From Phragmites australis (taxonomy: Eukaryota; Streptophyta; Magnoliopsida; Poales; Poaceae): 64,000 bases of DNA. Below, one piece after another: positions 53,701-64,000 of the stretch. The stretch is taken from the NCBI RefSeq assembly GCF_958298935.1, contig NC_084929.1, forward strand, positions 6,076,001 through 6,140,000. Direction: 5' to 3'. The number at the start of each line of letters is the position of its first letter. Within the stretch, counting starts at the first letter, position 1. The notes below the pieces were generated by a model. It saw only the letters and a program-made list of their open reading frames with translations, ran no database searches and was not told the origin of the DNA. A program made the translations under genes and the position numbers.

Positions 53701-56700
53701 CACGTGTCATCATCGATGGAGGTATGGAAGCTTGCTCACTTTTATTGGGTCGACCTTGGGAATTTGATAATGATGCTATACACCATGGTAGAAGTAATAA
53801 ATATACTTTTATGCATAAAGGAAAGAAAATTACTTTGGTTCCTATGACCCCTGCTGAAATTGTACAAGCTGATAAAGAACGAGCTGCTAATTTGCGTGAT
53901 ACTAAATCTGAAAATCAGCAAGTTGCTAATTCTCTTTACCCACCTAAAAAGGATAAGTCTGCACCTAGTTCTAAGGTAGAGGGCATAAAATTGCAGGGTG
54001 GTGTTATGCTTGCACTAAAAAGTGACCTTGCTGAAATTTCTAATAATGATATTTGCTACACCTTGGTTTGCAAACGAGTTTTGTATTCATTTGATGATGT
54101 TATTAGTTCGATACCTCCTGCTGCCACTAACCTTTTGCAGGAGTATGAGGATGTTTTCCCAGCTGAGATACCCCCGGGACTGCCACCTATGAGAGGGATA
54201 GAGCATCAAATCGATTTGATCCCGGGAGCAACATTGCCAAATCGTGCTGCGTATCGAACCAATCCCGAGGAGACTAAGGAAATTCAGCGGCAAGTCCAAG
54301 AGCTCTTGGACCGCGGGTATGTACATGAGAGTCTTAGTCCTTGTGCTGTTCCTGTGATTTTGGTTCCTAAGAAAGATGGTACTTGGCGTATGTGTGTTGA
54401 TTGTAGAGCCATCAATAACATTACTATTCGATATCGCCATCCTATTCCTAGACTTGATGATATGCTTGATGAGTTGTGTGGCTCTGTAATTTTTACAAAG
54501 ATCGACTTGCGTAGTGGTTACCACCAAATTAGAATGAAACTTGGAGATGAATGGAAAACAGCTTTCAAAACTAAATTCGGATTATATGAGTGGTTAGTAA
54601 TGTCTTTTGGTTTAACTAATGCACCTAGCACTTTCATGCGTTTGATGAATGAGGTTTTAAGAGCTGATGAATGAGGTTTTAAGAGCTTTTATTGGACGAT
54701 TTGTGGTGGTTTACTTTGATGACATATTGATTTATAGCAAGTCTTTGGATGAACATATGGATCACTTACGTGCTGTTTTTAATGCTTTACGTAATGCACG
54801 TTTATTTGGTAACCTTGAGAAGTGCATCTTTTGCACGGATCGAGTCTCTTTTCTTGGCTATGTTATTACTCCACAGGGAATTGAGGTGGATGAGATGAAA
54901 ATTGAAGCCATAAAGAGTTGGCCGGTGCCCCAAACCATCAAACAGGTGAGAAGTTTTCTTAGACTTGCAGGTTTTTATCGTCGTTTCGTGAAGGATTTCA
55001 GCGCCATTGCTGCCCCCTTACACGAGTTGACAAAGAAAGGTGTGGTGTTCCATTGGGGTAAGGCACAAGAGGAGTCCTTTGACACTTTGAAGGACAAGCT
55101 TACGCACGCGCCATTGCTGCAACTTCCAAATTTTGGTAAGACCTTTGAGCTAGAATGTGATGCTAGTGAAGTTGGCATTGGAGGTGTTTTGATGCAAGAA
55201 GGTAAGCCCGTTGCATACTTTAGCGAAAAATTGCATGGCCCTGTTCTTAATTACTCTACGTATGATAAGGAATTGTATGCACTTGTACGTTCTTTAGAGA
55301 CGTGGCATCATTATTTGTGGCCTAAAGAATTTGTTATACATTCAGATCATGAATCGCTTAAGTATCTTCGTTCTCAAAATAATCTGAATCGTAGACATGC
55401 TAAGTGGGTTGAATTTATTGAATCTTTTCCTTATGTTATCAAACACAAGAAAGGGAAGGATAATATAATTGCTGATGCTTTGTCTAGACGATATGCTTTG
55501 TTGTCCCAACTTGATTATAGAATTTTTGGACTTGACTCAATAAAAGAACAATATGTGCTTGATCCTGATTTTAAAGATGTATTGCTGAACTGTAAAGAGG
55601 GACGTACATGGAACAAGTTTGTGATCAATGATGGATTTATGTTTAGAGCTAACCGTCTATGCATTCCAGTTGGTTCCGTTCGTCTTTTGTTGTTGCAGGA
55701 AGCACATGGAGGAGGATTGATGGGACATTTTGGTGCTAAGAAGACGGAGGATATGTTGGCCACACATTTCTTTTGGCCAAAGATGAGGAGAGATGTTGAG
55801 CGGTTCGTGGCACGCTGTACCACATGTCAAAAGGCTAAGTCTCGCTTGAATCCACATGGTTTGTATATGCCTCTTCCTGTTCCTTCTATTCCTTGGGCAG
55901 ATATTTCGATGGACTTTGTTTTGGGATTGCCTAGGACTAAGAGGGGGAGGGATAGCATTTTTGTTGTTGTGGATCGTTTTTCTAAGATGGCACATTTTAT
56001 ACCTTGTCATAAAAGTGATGATGCCGTTTATATTGCTGACCTCGTTTTCAAAGAGATTGTTCGCTTGCATGGTATGCCTTCTACTATTGTTTCAGATCGC
56101 GACGCTAAATTTTTGAGTCACTTTTGGCGCACTCTATGGAATAAGTTGGGTACAAAACTATTGTTTTCTACTACTTGCCACCCACAAACGGATGGCCAAA
56201 CGGAGGTAGTGAACCGCACTTTGGGTACCATGTTGAGAGCTATTTTGAAGAAAAATTTGAAGATGTGGGAAGAATGTTTGCCCCACGTGGAGTTTGCTTA
56301 TAATCGGGCAACACATTCTACCACCAAGGTAAGTCCTTTTCAGGTAGTGTATGGTTTTACCCCTCGCGCTCCTATTGATCTTTTGCCTTTACCTACCACT
56401 GAAAGAACACATAGTGATGCTAGTGCACGTGCTGATTTTATTCATAAGTTGCATGAAACAACTAAAATAAATATCGAAAAGATGAATGAAAAGTATAGAA
56501 TTGCTGGTAATGAAGGTAGGAAAGAAGTCAAACTTGAACCGGGTGATTTAGTGTGGTTGCATTTAAGAAAAGACAGGTTTCCAGAGCTGCGTAAGTCTAA
56601 ATTAATACCAAGAGCTGCTGGTCCTTATAAGATAATTGAGAAAATAAATGATAATGCATATAAACTTGAGTTGCCACCCGAGTTCGGGGTTAGTCCTTCT

Positions 56701-57015
56701 TTTAACATTGCAGATTTGAAACCTTACTTGGGAGCCGATGATGAGCTTGAGTCGAGGACGACTCCAATTCAAGAGGGGGAGGATGATGAGGACATCACTC
56801 CCTCGGATACATACAATGATCCTCCATTGAACTTTCAAGGTCCAATCACAAGAGCTCGCGCACGACAATTAAATTTAGAGGTGAGCTCGTTCCTAAGCAA
56901 CTCTTTATATAATTTTGAGAATAGATTACTACCTAATGATTATGTGTTGCTTAGGAATCATGGAGAGGACAAGGAGACACATAGGGGAAGGCTTGGAGGC
57001 TGGAGGAGCAGCTAG
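53701..57015 (+). pseudogene. pol: Element K pol, with protease deletion and RT duplication
   Basis: The protease keeps IIDGG at 53709-53723 and then jumps to [13 protein letters not shown], omitting about 60 codons that B has. RT is intact to 54665. A 22-bp tandem duplication (54644-54665, 54666-54687) then shifts the frame and gives a stop at 54672-54674, just before the YFDD box at 54712-54723. The rest is open to 57015: RNase H near 55155 ([12 protein letters not shown]), integrase zinc region, SMDFVLG near 55905, VSDRDAKF near 56092, [10 protein letters not shown] near 56190, C-terminal tail into the 3' LTR. The tail ends early (GGWRSS) because of a one-base loss relative to the 5' LTR copy. 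Confidence 0.9.
56771..56783 (+). other. Element K polypurine tract
   Basis: AAGAGGGGGAGGA directly before the 3' LTR, nearly the same as in B. Confidence 0.85.
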
Positions 57016-57700
57016 GACGTCCAACAACAGCAGGAGGTCCAGTCCAACTCGAGTCCGAATCAGCCTCGACCTCCAGGACCAGCGAGCAGTAAAACGGACG
57101 CCCAGGACGCATCCGGACTCCGTTTTCGATGATTCACATATGGTTGGAAAGATAATTTCATAAGGAAACCAATGGCGTTGGTTTGAGGTACAAATTCCTT
57201 ATGAGTCAACGGGAAACGTCGAAACAAGTCAGCGTCCAGAATCTGTCCCGGTGCTGCGTCACCGTTTTTGGTCCGTTGGGCCGTGTATCGTCGTTGAGCC
57301 CATTAGGGGGGGCGTGACCAGGGGGTGTGACGACCCTAGACCCTTATTATCAGCCGCCGCCACTCTCGTTAGGGCGGGTTTTGCTTAGATTATTCTGTCA
57401 AGAACAGTTTCGCCGTTTCGTCGGTTTGTGAGACCCCAACTCGTGAGATTAATCATTCATCTGCAATTTGGTTGCATTCTTCCTTGTTCTTGCTTGTGTT
57501 CTTCGATTCGCAGGCAAGGACTTTAGCCTTCTTGGCAAGGTCAACCGTGCAACGCCAGTTGATAACCAGAGGAGACGTGGTGCTGCGATTGCGGGGTTTC
57601 GGATCGTGTTGTTCGGAAGCCGGATCGACTTGTGTCTCGTTTCCACCAAATCGAGAGTTACCAGAACCTTTCGGAAGATCGGGAACCCTTGTTCATATTA
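56784..57700 (+). repeat. Element K 3' LTR
   Basis: Ends TTCATATTA followed by AAGTC. Nearly identical to the 5' copy. Confidence 0.93.
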
Positions 57701-57705
57701 AAGTC

Positions 57706-58965
57706 TCATGTATATTTACTTTGATGAACAAAAGTACCTTCTTTGGTTTGTTTGACTTGAAGACCCAAAAAGTACATTAGTTCAACCATCATACTCATCT
57801 CAAATTCCATGCTCATCATTTTTCGAAAACTGGGACACCGAAGCATGAGAAAAACAACCAAAGATGATATCATCTACATAAATCTGAACAAATAGTTGAT
57901 CATTACCATGCTTGAGCACAAACAATATCTTGTCCATTTTTCCCATTACAAAATCCTTTTCAAGCAAGAAAGTTTTAAACCTATCATACCATTCTCTAGG
58001 GGCTTGTTTTAAACCCTACAAAGCTTTAGACAACTTGTAAACATGATCTAGATATTTAGGATTTTCAAAACAATGTGGTTGCTTAATAAATCTTTTTGTC
58101 AATATAGACATTGAGAAAATTACTTTTGACATCCATTTGATATAATCTAAAGCCTTTAGATGCAGCAAAAGCTAAAAGAATTCTAATGGCTTCTAGTCTA
58201 GCAAACAGAGCAAAAGTTTCATCAAAATCTAGCCCTTCTACCTATATAAAACCCTGAGCTACAAGTCTAGCTTTGTTTCTAACAACAACACCATCCTCAC
58301 TTTGTTTATTTTAAAACCCATCTAGTACTGATAACAGTATGACCCGGAGGAGATGCGACAAGCTTCCAGACTTTGTTGCATTCAAAATTTTCAAGTTCCT
58401 CATGCATGGCATTGATCCAACATTCGTCAGTTAATGCATGTGAAACATCTTTGGGTTCAAAAGAAGCAACAAAAGCTGAATGAGTATGAGAATTAGAATC
58501 AATAAACCTGGACCACATGACTCATTCATGGAAATCTCCAATCATCTGATCAGGTGGATGACTCTGCTGAATGTGCAAAGGAGTATTGACTCCAGAAGCA
58601 ATCTCTTCTTCTCCTTCAACATGCATGGATGATATAGTAGTTTGAGGATGTCCAACTATAGCCGAAGTAGTCGAATGTGCCAAGGGATCTACATCTGATT
58701 GCATCATAAGAATTAACATCTCATCTTCCTCCTCATCATCCAAAAATATGCTCTCAGACTTCTCCTGAACATGTGTACCTGTACCTGCATCACTTGATCT
58801 AGTTCCAGGACTAGCCTCATCGAAAGTAATATTATAGGTTTCAACAATTTTGTTAGTCTCCAAAACAATCACACGGTAGTCACAAGTATGAGTGGTATAT
58901 CCAATAAAAACTCCATCAGTTGATTTGGACTCAAATTTATTCAAATTTCCAGATTTCAGCACAAA
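57706..58965 (-). pseudogene. Element J reverse transcriptase, N-terminal two thirds (broken)
   Basis: Minus strand. The frames 58962-58522 (integrase-RT linker, acidic) and 58518-58306 (ALTDECWINAMHEELENFEC, then HTVISTRWVLK) lead into RT. The catalytic YVDDIIFG is at 57880-57857. K interrupts about 150 bp later. Several stops between. Confidence 0.82.
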
Positions 58966-58969
58966 GCAC

Positions 58970-60032
58970 TTAAAGAAAAAACTCTAGAATGAGATACACT
59001 AGGCTTATGTCTAAACCGCAACTCATATAAAGTTTTACCCAATTTAGATCTAAAAAAAAATGGTTTGAAACATAACAAGCAGTAGATATAGCTTCAGCCC
59101 AAAATTTTCTAGTAGTAAAAAATTCATCTAACTTGATCCTAGCCATCTCAACCAAAGTTCTATTCTTACTTTCAACTACACCATTTTGTTGAGGTACTGT
59201 AGGTGATAAAAATTGATGTTTAATACCTTTCTCAGCATAAAAGTGATAAAAAAGAATTTTTAAATTCAGTTCCATTATCACTTCTAATAGCTCTAAGTGA
59301 ACTTGGGATATCAATAGACAATCTAAGAAATAGATTCCTAAAATGATATAAAGTTTCATCCTTAGATGTCATAAAGAAAACCCAAGAGTATCTAGAGAAA
59401 TCATCAACAATAACAAGTATATACCATTTACCTCCAAAAGATTGTACTCTAGAAGGACCAACAATATCAAGGTGCAAAAGTTGACCAGGTGCATTTGTCA
59501 TAACCATGGTAATAGATGAATGTGAACCTGAATACATTTTGCCATGTCTACAAGAAAAGCAAACTAACTCGCTATCACCCTTAAGCTTAGGCAAGCCATG
59601 AATAAGATCTAAACCTCTAACTCGAGTAAGATGATCAAGACCAACATGACTAAGCCAACGATACGAAAAGAATAAATCTTTAGAATCATTAGCAACAAGA
59701 CATCTAAGCATTGAAGAAGGTAATGCATCAAAATTAGCCTTAAAAACTCTTCCAAAACGTGAGATACTAAAAACCAGATCACCTGAAGCATCTAATACTT
59801 TGCATTCATTTTTCTTAAAGCACACCTCAAGGTCTTCATCAATCGTTTGTGAAATAGAAAGCAAGTTAAATTTCAAGTTCTCGACTAGAGCAACATCCTT
59901 AAATATAAACTTGTCATTTACCTGCACCGTACCTTTTGCCATAACAGAAGTAGAAGAAGCATCTTCAGATGTAACACTCTCAGCACGAGATGCACGTACA
60001 AGGGAGGAGAACCAATTCTTATCACCGGACAT
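58970..60032 (-). pseudogene. Element J GAG-pre-integrase and integrase (broken)
   Basis: Minus strand. GAG-pre-integrase zinc residues: RWLSHVGLDHLTRV, then LVCFSCRHGKM (H-H-C-C). Core: LHLDIVGPSRVQS (first D, near 59485), AIRSDNGTEFKN (second D, near 59280), QNGVVESKNRTL (E, near 59170). A frameshift near 59235 separates second D from E. The upstream part (60030-59850) holds the copia protease end (VENLKFNLLSISQ). Confidence 0.85.
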
Positions 60033-60049
60033 GTGGCGTGAGCATCCGT

Positions 60050-61492
60050 AATCGACTAGCCAAATGTTCTCCTTTCTCGTTCGAGAAGCCTACAAAGCAA
60101 CAGAATATGTCGAGGTCTCAGTACTGGGGTTAGTAATAAAGCATTTAGGAATCTAGTACTGAGTCACCTGACTAGAAATGCGAGTAAGAAAAATACGAGT
60201 AACCCATAAACTCAACTCGAGAAGCTCGAGTAGGTTCAACTCGAGAAGCACTAGCAGCTCGAGTAGTCTTAACTCGAGAAGCCCAAGTAGACTCAAGATG
60301 AGTTACACGAGAAGCAAAAGGTGATAACTGTTTCACCCGAGGCACAAAATAACACGAGCCTTTCGGAAATTAGACCTAGCCTTAAACTTTTCTTTCCTTT
60401 TGTTGTTTAGCTAGTCTAAAACACAGCTCTACTAAATGTCCATCTCTACCATAATGAGTGCAAGTGTACTTAACCTGATGTGTGGATTTAGAAGAAGAAG
60501 CTGCATTTGCATTTATTGTAGAAGATAAAAATCCAGCAGACTTAAAAACAACCTTCTTAGGTTCAGATTCATCAAGTGTTTCAAATTTGCCACTACCAAG
60601 AACCCTGACAACAGTGGGTGTGTTTGTCTTAGAACAAACATAGGGATCAAAACCTAAACCTTGTTTACATGTGCTTGACTTAGATGAATCTAAAATCAGG
60701 TTCAGATTTTTCTTTCTCTTAGAAAAATGTTCTAAAGTTCTTTTCAAGTAATCAACCTATTTAGAAAGAGCTGGACACTTATCACAAGCAACATTCATGG
60801 GTTTCTTTTGTTTAAGACAATTAGAGTATTAAAGAACCTCATGAGTAATCATATCACTAGAAATTTGAGAAACTCTAGCATTAGCATCATACAACTTCGA
60901 TTCAAGAATTGAGCAATTAGAACAGGAAGTTGAATTAAGCAAACCAGGCGTTGAACAACTAGCATTTTAAACATGTTTACAATTCAACGCTGTAAGTTTC
61001 TCATTTTTCTCAGTTTCTTCTCTAAGTTCTTTAAGAGTAGAAGCATAAACATTTCTAAGAAAAGTGAGCTCAAAATAAATTAAGTCACATGATTTGCAAG
61101 CATCATCATTAGGAATTAGAGTCTTAAGTCTTGCAATTTCATAATTAAACGATTCAATTAAAACATCATGTTTCTTAATTTCTTGTTACGTTTGTCTAAG
61201 AGTGTAACAAGACAAACAACATTATTAGATAGATCATCATAAGTATATAATACCTCGTGACCTTGTTGCTTGTCATGAGACACAATCCAGTTAAGTCACG
61301 CATCGTCTTCCCCTTAGACATTGTGTCATCTTCACTGCTCTCCGAATCAACGTCACTCAAATTGACTTGTTCAAATGCTAAAAGAACTTGATGCACAACC
61401 TTACGATTGAGAAATCTCCTTTTCTTCTTGTTGTTGAAAAGGCACTTCTTTTTCTCATTCTCCTCCTTTGATGCTTTATCTGCAAGCTTAGG
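60050..61492 (-). pseudogene. Element J gag-protease spacer (broken)
   Basis: Minus-strand pieces 61396-61196 and 60747-60382 with stops between. 60440-60480 codes CTHYGRDGHLVELC (Cys-x3-Gly-x4-His-x4-Cys), a second zinc-knuckle-like motif. 60190-60330 has repeated ACTCGAGAAGC, encoding short repeats of a Ser-Arg-Val type. The protease active site is probably near 60050 but I cannot read it with confidence. Confidence 0.6.
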
Positions 61493-62356
61493 TTAATTGG
61501 AACGAATATGGTTGAGATCACCACATTCATAGCATCTTTTAGGATCTCCACTTCCTCTCTTTATCATACACATATTCTGCAACGCTTTAGAAAAATGAGT
61601 AGAGAGTAGTGATAAATCTTCTTCAGGAATCAACTCAAGCTGATTATCGGTTAGTGAAGATATAGAAGATAATGAATAGCTTGATGAAAAAGATTCAATA
61701 TGAGACATACTGGGTTGAGAGACTAAAAAAATTGATTTATTAACATTCTTCCTGGCAAAGACATCTAGCCTATGAGTTTTTAATTTAGAATAAAGAACAT
61801 CTAATGTAAGTTTACTTATGATAGTAGATTCTCTAATAGATATAACTTTCATCTCCCACACTGACATATCTAAAGCTCCTAGTAATTGACATGCATTCTC
61901 AGCATCCGTATATGTAACATTAACAGAACGCAAATTGCTAAGAATATTATTAAAGCAAGCAAAGAAATCATCAAGTGACTCACCAGGCTTCATCTCAAAA
62001 CGCATGTAATATTTCTTATATAAATCTTGATGTACCTCTTTAATGGTAGATGAACCTTCATGGTAATCACAGAGTGCTCTCCATACCTCATATGCCAATT
62101 TGAGATGTATCACGTGGTCCAAGTCGCTTCTTCCCAAGCCTTGGATGATCAAATTCCTTGTCTTACTGTTCGCCCCGACGACTGGCATGTTCTACGCTAT
62201 CACCTTATTGTTCTATAGAACCACGTATGGATTATAGACCTTTTCCCAAATTACAAATCTCTGTGCTTGAATATATGCCTCTATCTTTGCCTTCCAGAAC
62301 TGAAAATCAACTCCATCGAAAACATAAGGTTTTGTGGAATACCTATCCGAAGCCAT
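61493..62356 (-). pseudogene. gag: Element J gag (broken by stops)
   Basis: ATG 62356 (MASDRYSTKPYVFDG) lies 40 bases after the primer site. Two in-frame TAGs follow near 62215 and 62195, then an open frame from 62188 to 61493. Conserved copia gag blocks: AYEVWRALCDYHEGSS, MKPGESLDDFFACFNNILSN. The zinc knuckle begins CYECGDLNHIRS near 61530, and a TAA ends the frame at 61495-61493. Confidence 0.82.
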
Positions 62357-62395
62357 ATTTCTAATTATTGATTAAGATCAATTAGAAAGGATTAA

Positions 62396-62408
62396 GGCTT
62401 TGGTACCA
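62396..62408 (-). other. Element J primer-binding site
   Basis: Minus strand TGGTACCAAAGCC, two bases after the LTR end at 62411; a copia-type methionine-tRNA primer site with changes. Confidence 0.7.
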
Positions 62409-62410
62409 AT

Positions 62411-63819
62411 TGTAGTATCAAATATGCGCAAAATACCCAATCGGAGAGGGTGAATGATTGCGGAAACCAAATTCAAACATTAACTCACCCAAATCAAAAA
62501 TCGATTTAAACTCGGTATTCCACTCGAAACAGATTGTACACGCTTTAGTAAAAACAACGTATAAAAAGATCCGCTGATCTGATTGCCCTCAAATTTGAAC
62601 AGCAAAAACTATATTCAAATACAAAACTAACCACACAAGAATAGAGTCAATTTGATATGTGGATCAAGAATTATACCTAGTCAAAACAGACCATGTCAAC
62701 CAGAATTGAGTAGATTGAAACCTAGTCGAGTTGACCAAAAAAATACTCAAGATTAAATCAAATACACTTAAAATTTTCTCATATCAAACACTAGATATTC
62801 TAGCAAGGTTTTGGATGGATTAAACCAAGATGAAACTTGATAGAAACACGAAATTAATCGAAAACCAAAACCAAGCACACAAAATATAGAATAGAGAGAA
62901 AATTCCAAATAAGCAAGTCATCAACTTACGAAACTTGATTTTCATTGCATAGATGAGTTTACAAGATGCCTCTCCAAAGCATCCAATAAGGATTTCTGTG
63001 AAATCCCAAACCCTAGATAGATCTACTCTCTAGATCAAAGTCTAAGTTCTCTGGATATGTTCACATTCTTGGCACACATTACCCTGACCGAGATCCTCTC
63101 AATATATAGCCCTCCAAACCGTCCTTGGTTTAGAAACAACTTGATCGTATCCTACCTAGACATAAATCATACCAAAAATGCGACACGTCCACCCATAACC
63201 GAATCCAACTCGTGCTTGAGTCCAACTCCGACTCTCGCTCGATTCTTTATGGGACTGGACTTTCCAACCTGTCAGACCACAACCCGACCTAGCCATGTAC
63301 TCGAACGACTCCATCATTTGAACACATCATCTGGTTGCCCAGGACCTCGCATACGTCTGCACTTCTCGCAATACATCTAGTCCCACACCTGCAACCTTGC
63401 CTTCACGTACACTGTTCTCTAGTCCGAATGTCCTGCATAACATCCTAGATCACTGCGACCTCTGTTCCTCCTGAACCTAGTCACCGAACCTCAGTTCCTC
63501 TTTGAACTTAGTCACCGATCTTGTTATTGACCACAATCGCCTTTGAGGAACACCTGCACATGAATCAAAACAACAAACGAGTACGAGCACAAGTTCTTCC
63601 CGACTTGACTCAAGATTAGTTCACACAACACCATGCAAACTCCAAGCAAAACTAACACGCTAACATAAGCATACCCAACTACTGATAGTGCATCAAACCA
63701 TCTATGCTATCCAAGCATATCCTAGCAACTCATGAACATCATCCTAATGTCATTATGCTAAATCAATTTGCTCTGCCATTTTCACCATTCTAACCAATTT
63801 TTCATCATATGATCTCACA
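62411..63819 (-). repeat. Element J 5' LTR
   Basis: 1409 bp. Contains an extra segment (about 63457-63557) with an internal duplication, TTCCTC(C/T)TTGAAC(C/T)TAGTCACCGA, absent from the 3' LTR. Confidence 0.92.
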
Positions 63820-63824
63820 AAAGG

Positions 63825-64000
63825 TTATGAAGTCCTAGTTGGTCCTGTATGTGTTCTCTATCAGGTTCGTGTTTGTACGTTGGTTGAAAATGCAAGTCAG
63901 TGAAAGTTTGTAAAAAATAATATTATGCTATTTCCCTTCTTCTAATTCTATATTAATAGACATACAATCATCTAGTCTCGAGGATGGTCATAACATGTAT
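63825..64000. other. DNA right of J, presumed element C
   Basis: 176 bp, AT-rich, nothing recognised. By the nesting it should continue the 3' region of C or its LTR, but with no match to 17608-18203 this is only positional. Confidence 0.35.

Larger units (their letters stand above)
50203..57700 (+). mobile_element. Element K: CRM-like Ty3/gypsy retrotransposon inserted in J
   Basis: Target duplication AAGTC at 50198-50202 and 57701-57705. LTRs of 918 and 917 bp start TGATGAGGACATCACTCC and end TTCATATTA, so the 3' terminus is TA and not CA. By eye they differ at about 10 positions (about 1%), or roughly 0.4 million years at the usual grass LTR rate. This makes K the youngest datable element here. 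Gag-pol is one frame except for a 22-bp duplication in RT and an in-frame protease deletion. Same family group as B. Confidence 0.93.
47154..63819 (-). mobile_element. Element J: SIRE-like Ty1/copia retrotransposon on the minus strand, split by K
   Basis: Target duplication AAAGG at 47149-47153 and 63820-63824. Two LTRs of 1.3-1.4 kb start TGTGAGATC and end in TACA on the minus strand. Order on the minus strand: LTR, primer site, gag with zinc knuckle, GAG-pre-integrase, integrase, RT, RNase H, polypurine tract, LTR. Integrase before RT is diagnostic of copia. LTR size suggests the SIRE/Maximus lineage. All ORFs carry stops or frameshifts. K is inserted inside RT. Confidence 0.92.
17608..64000 (+). 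mobile_element. Element C: Tat-like Ty3/gypsy retrotransposon, the container of F, G, H and J
   Basis: 5' LTR (17608-18203), primer site, gag, protease, RT, RNase H, integrase, antisense ORF and a 72-bp repeat array occur in the expected order when the insertions are skipped. Perfect 5-bp target duplications prove that F, G and J entered it. Gag continues across F (NDLHQ then LHQGEDESLQDF). RNase H continues across G. Integrase resumes exactly at the right edge of H (WGLDILGP). I found no 3' LTR before J or in the 181 bases after J, so it should lie past the right edge unless it was deleted. RT has lost its catalytic box, so the element is dead. Confidence 0.85.

Overview
This window looks like intergenic DNA from a grass (Poaceae, probably panicoid). 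It consists almost entirely of nested LTR retrotransposons. The grass assignment is an inference from the element types: CRM-like, Tekay-like and Tat Ty3/gypsy elements, a SIRE-like Ty1/copia element, a Tourist MITE, and LTRs carrying arrays of short CCGG-type palindromes. I found no host protein-coding gene, tRNA gene, rRNA gene or CRISPR array that I can support.

Left block, 1-13644. A non-autonomous Tat-like element (A) encodes gag and protease but no reverse transcriptase or integrase. It runs in from the left edge and ends with its 3' LTR at 13162-13644. A CRM-like element (B, 1134-8855, target duplication TCACC) interrupts its gag. Element A also carries an antisense accessory ORF with its own TATA box.

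Spacer, 13645-17607. This is the only stretch not belonging to a large element. It holds a hAT-like non-autonomous DNA transposon (13930-14780), a Tourist MITE (15055-15352) and a copia-type solo LTR (about 16212-17330). The remaining short pieces are AT-rich and unassigned.

Right block, 17608-64000. One old Tat-like element (C) is the container. Its 5' LTR, gag, protease, RT, RNase H and integrase pieces are read left to right between insertions. The insertions are: F (19751-36129, minus strand, Tekay-like, target duplication ACCAG), which holds a truncated relative E (20292-28325, plus strand) inside its 3' LTR; G, a 618-bp solo LTR (38969-39586, target duplication GGTAC); H, a minus-strand non-coding Tat-like element with two tandem arrays and one surviving LTR (about 40051-44377); and J, a minus-strand copia element (47154-63819, target duplication AAAGG), itself split by the CRM-like element K (50203-57700, target duplication AAGTC). 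The 3' LTR of C was not found and probably lies beyond the right edge.

All coding regions are damaged to some degree. B and K are the most complete. B has one in-frame stop and two one-base frameshifts. K has a 22-bp duplication in RT and an in-frame protease deletion. The most interesting signal is shared by A and C: each carries an antisense ORF between its coding region and its 3' end, with a TATA box on the minus strand and an N-terminal motif (EVIDVSSDKE in A, VIIISSDKEE in C) that resembles a SUMO-interacting motif. A second theme is that four different LTR families here carry arrays of unrelated short palindromes.
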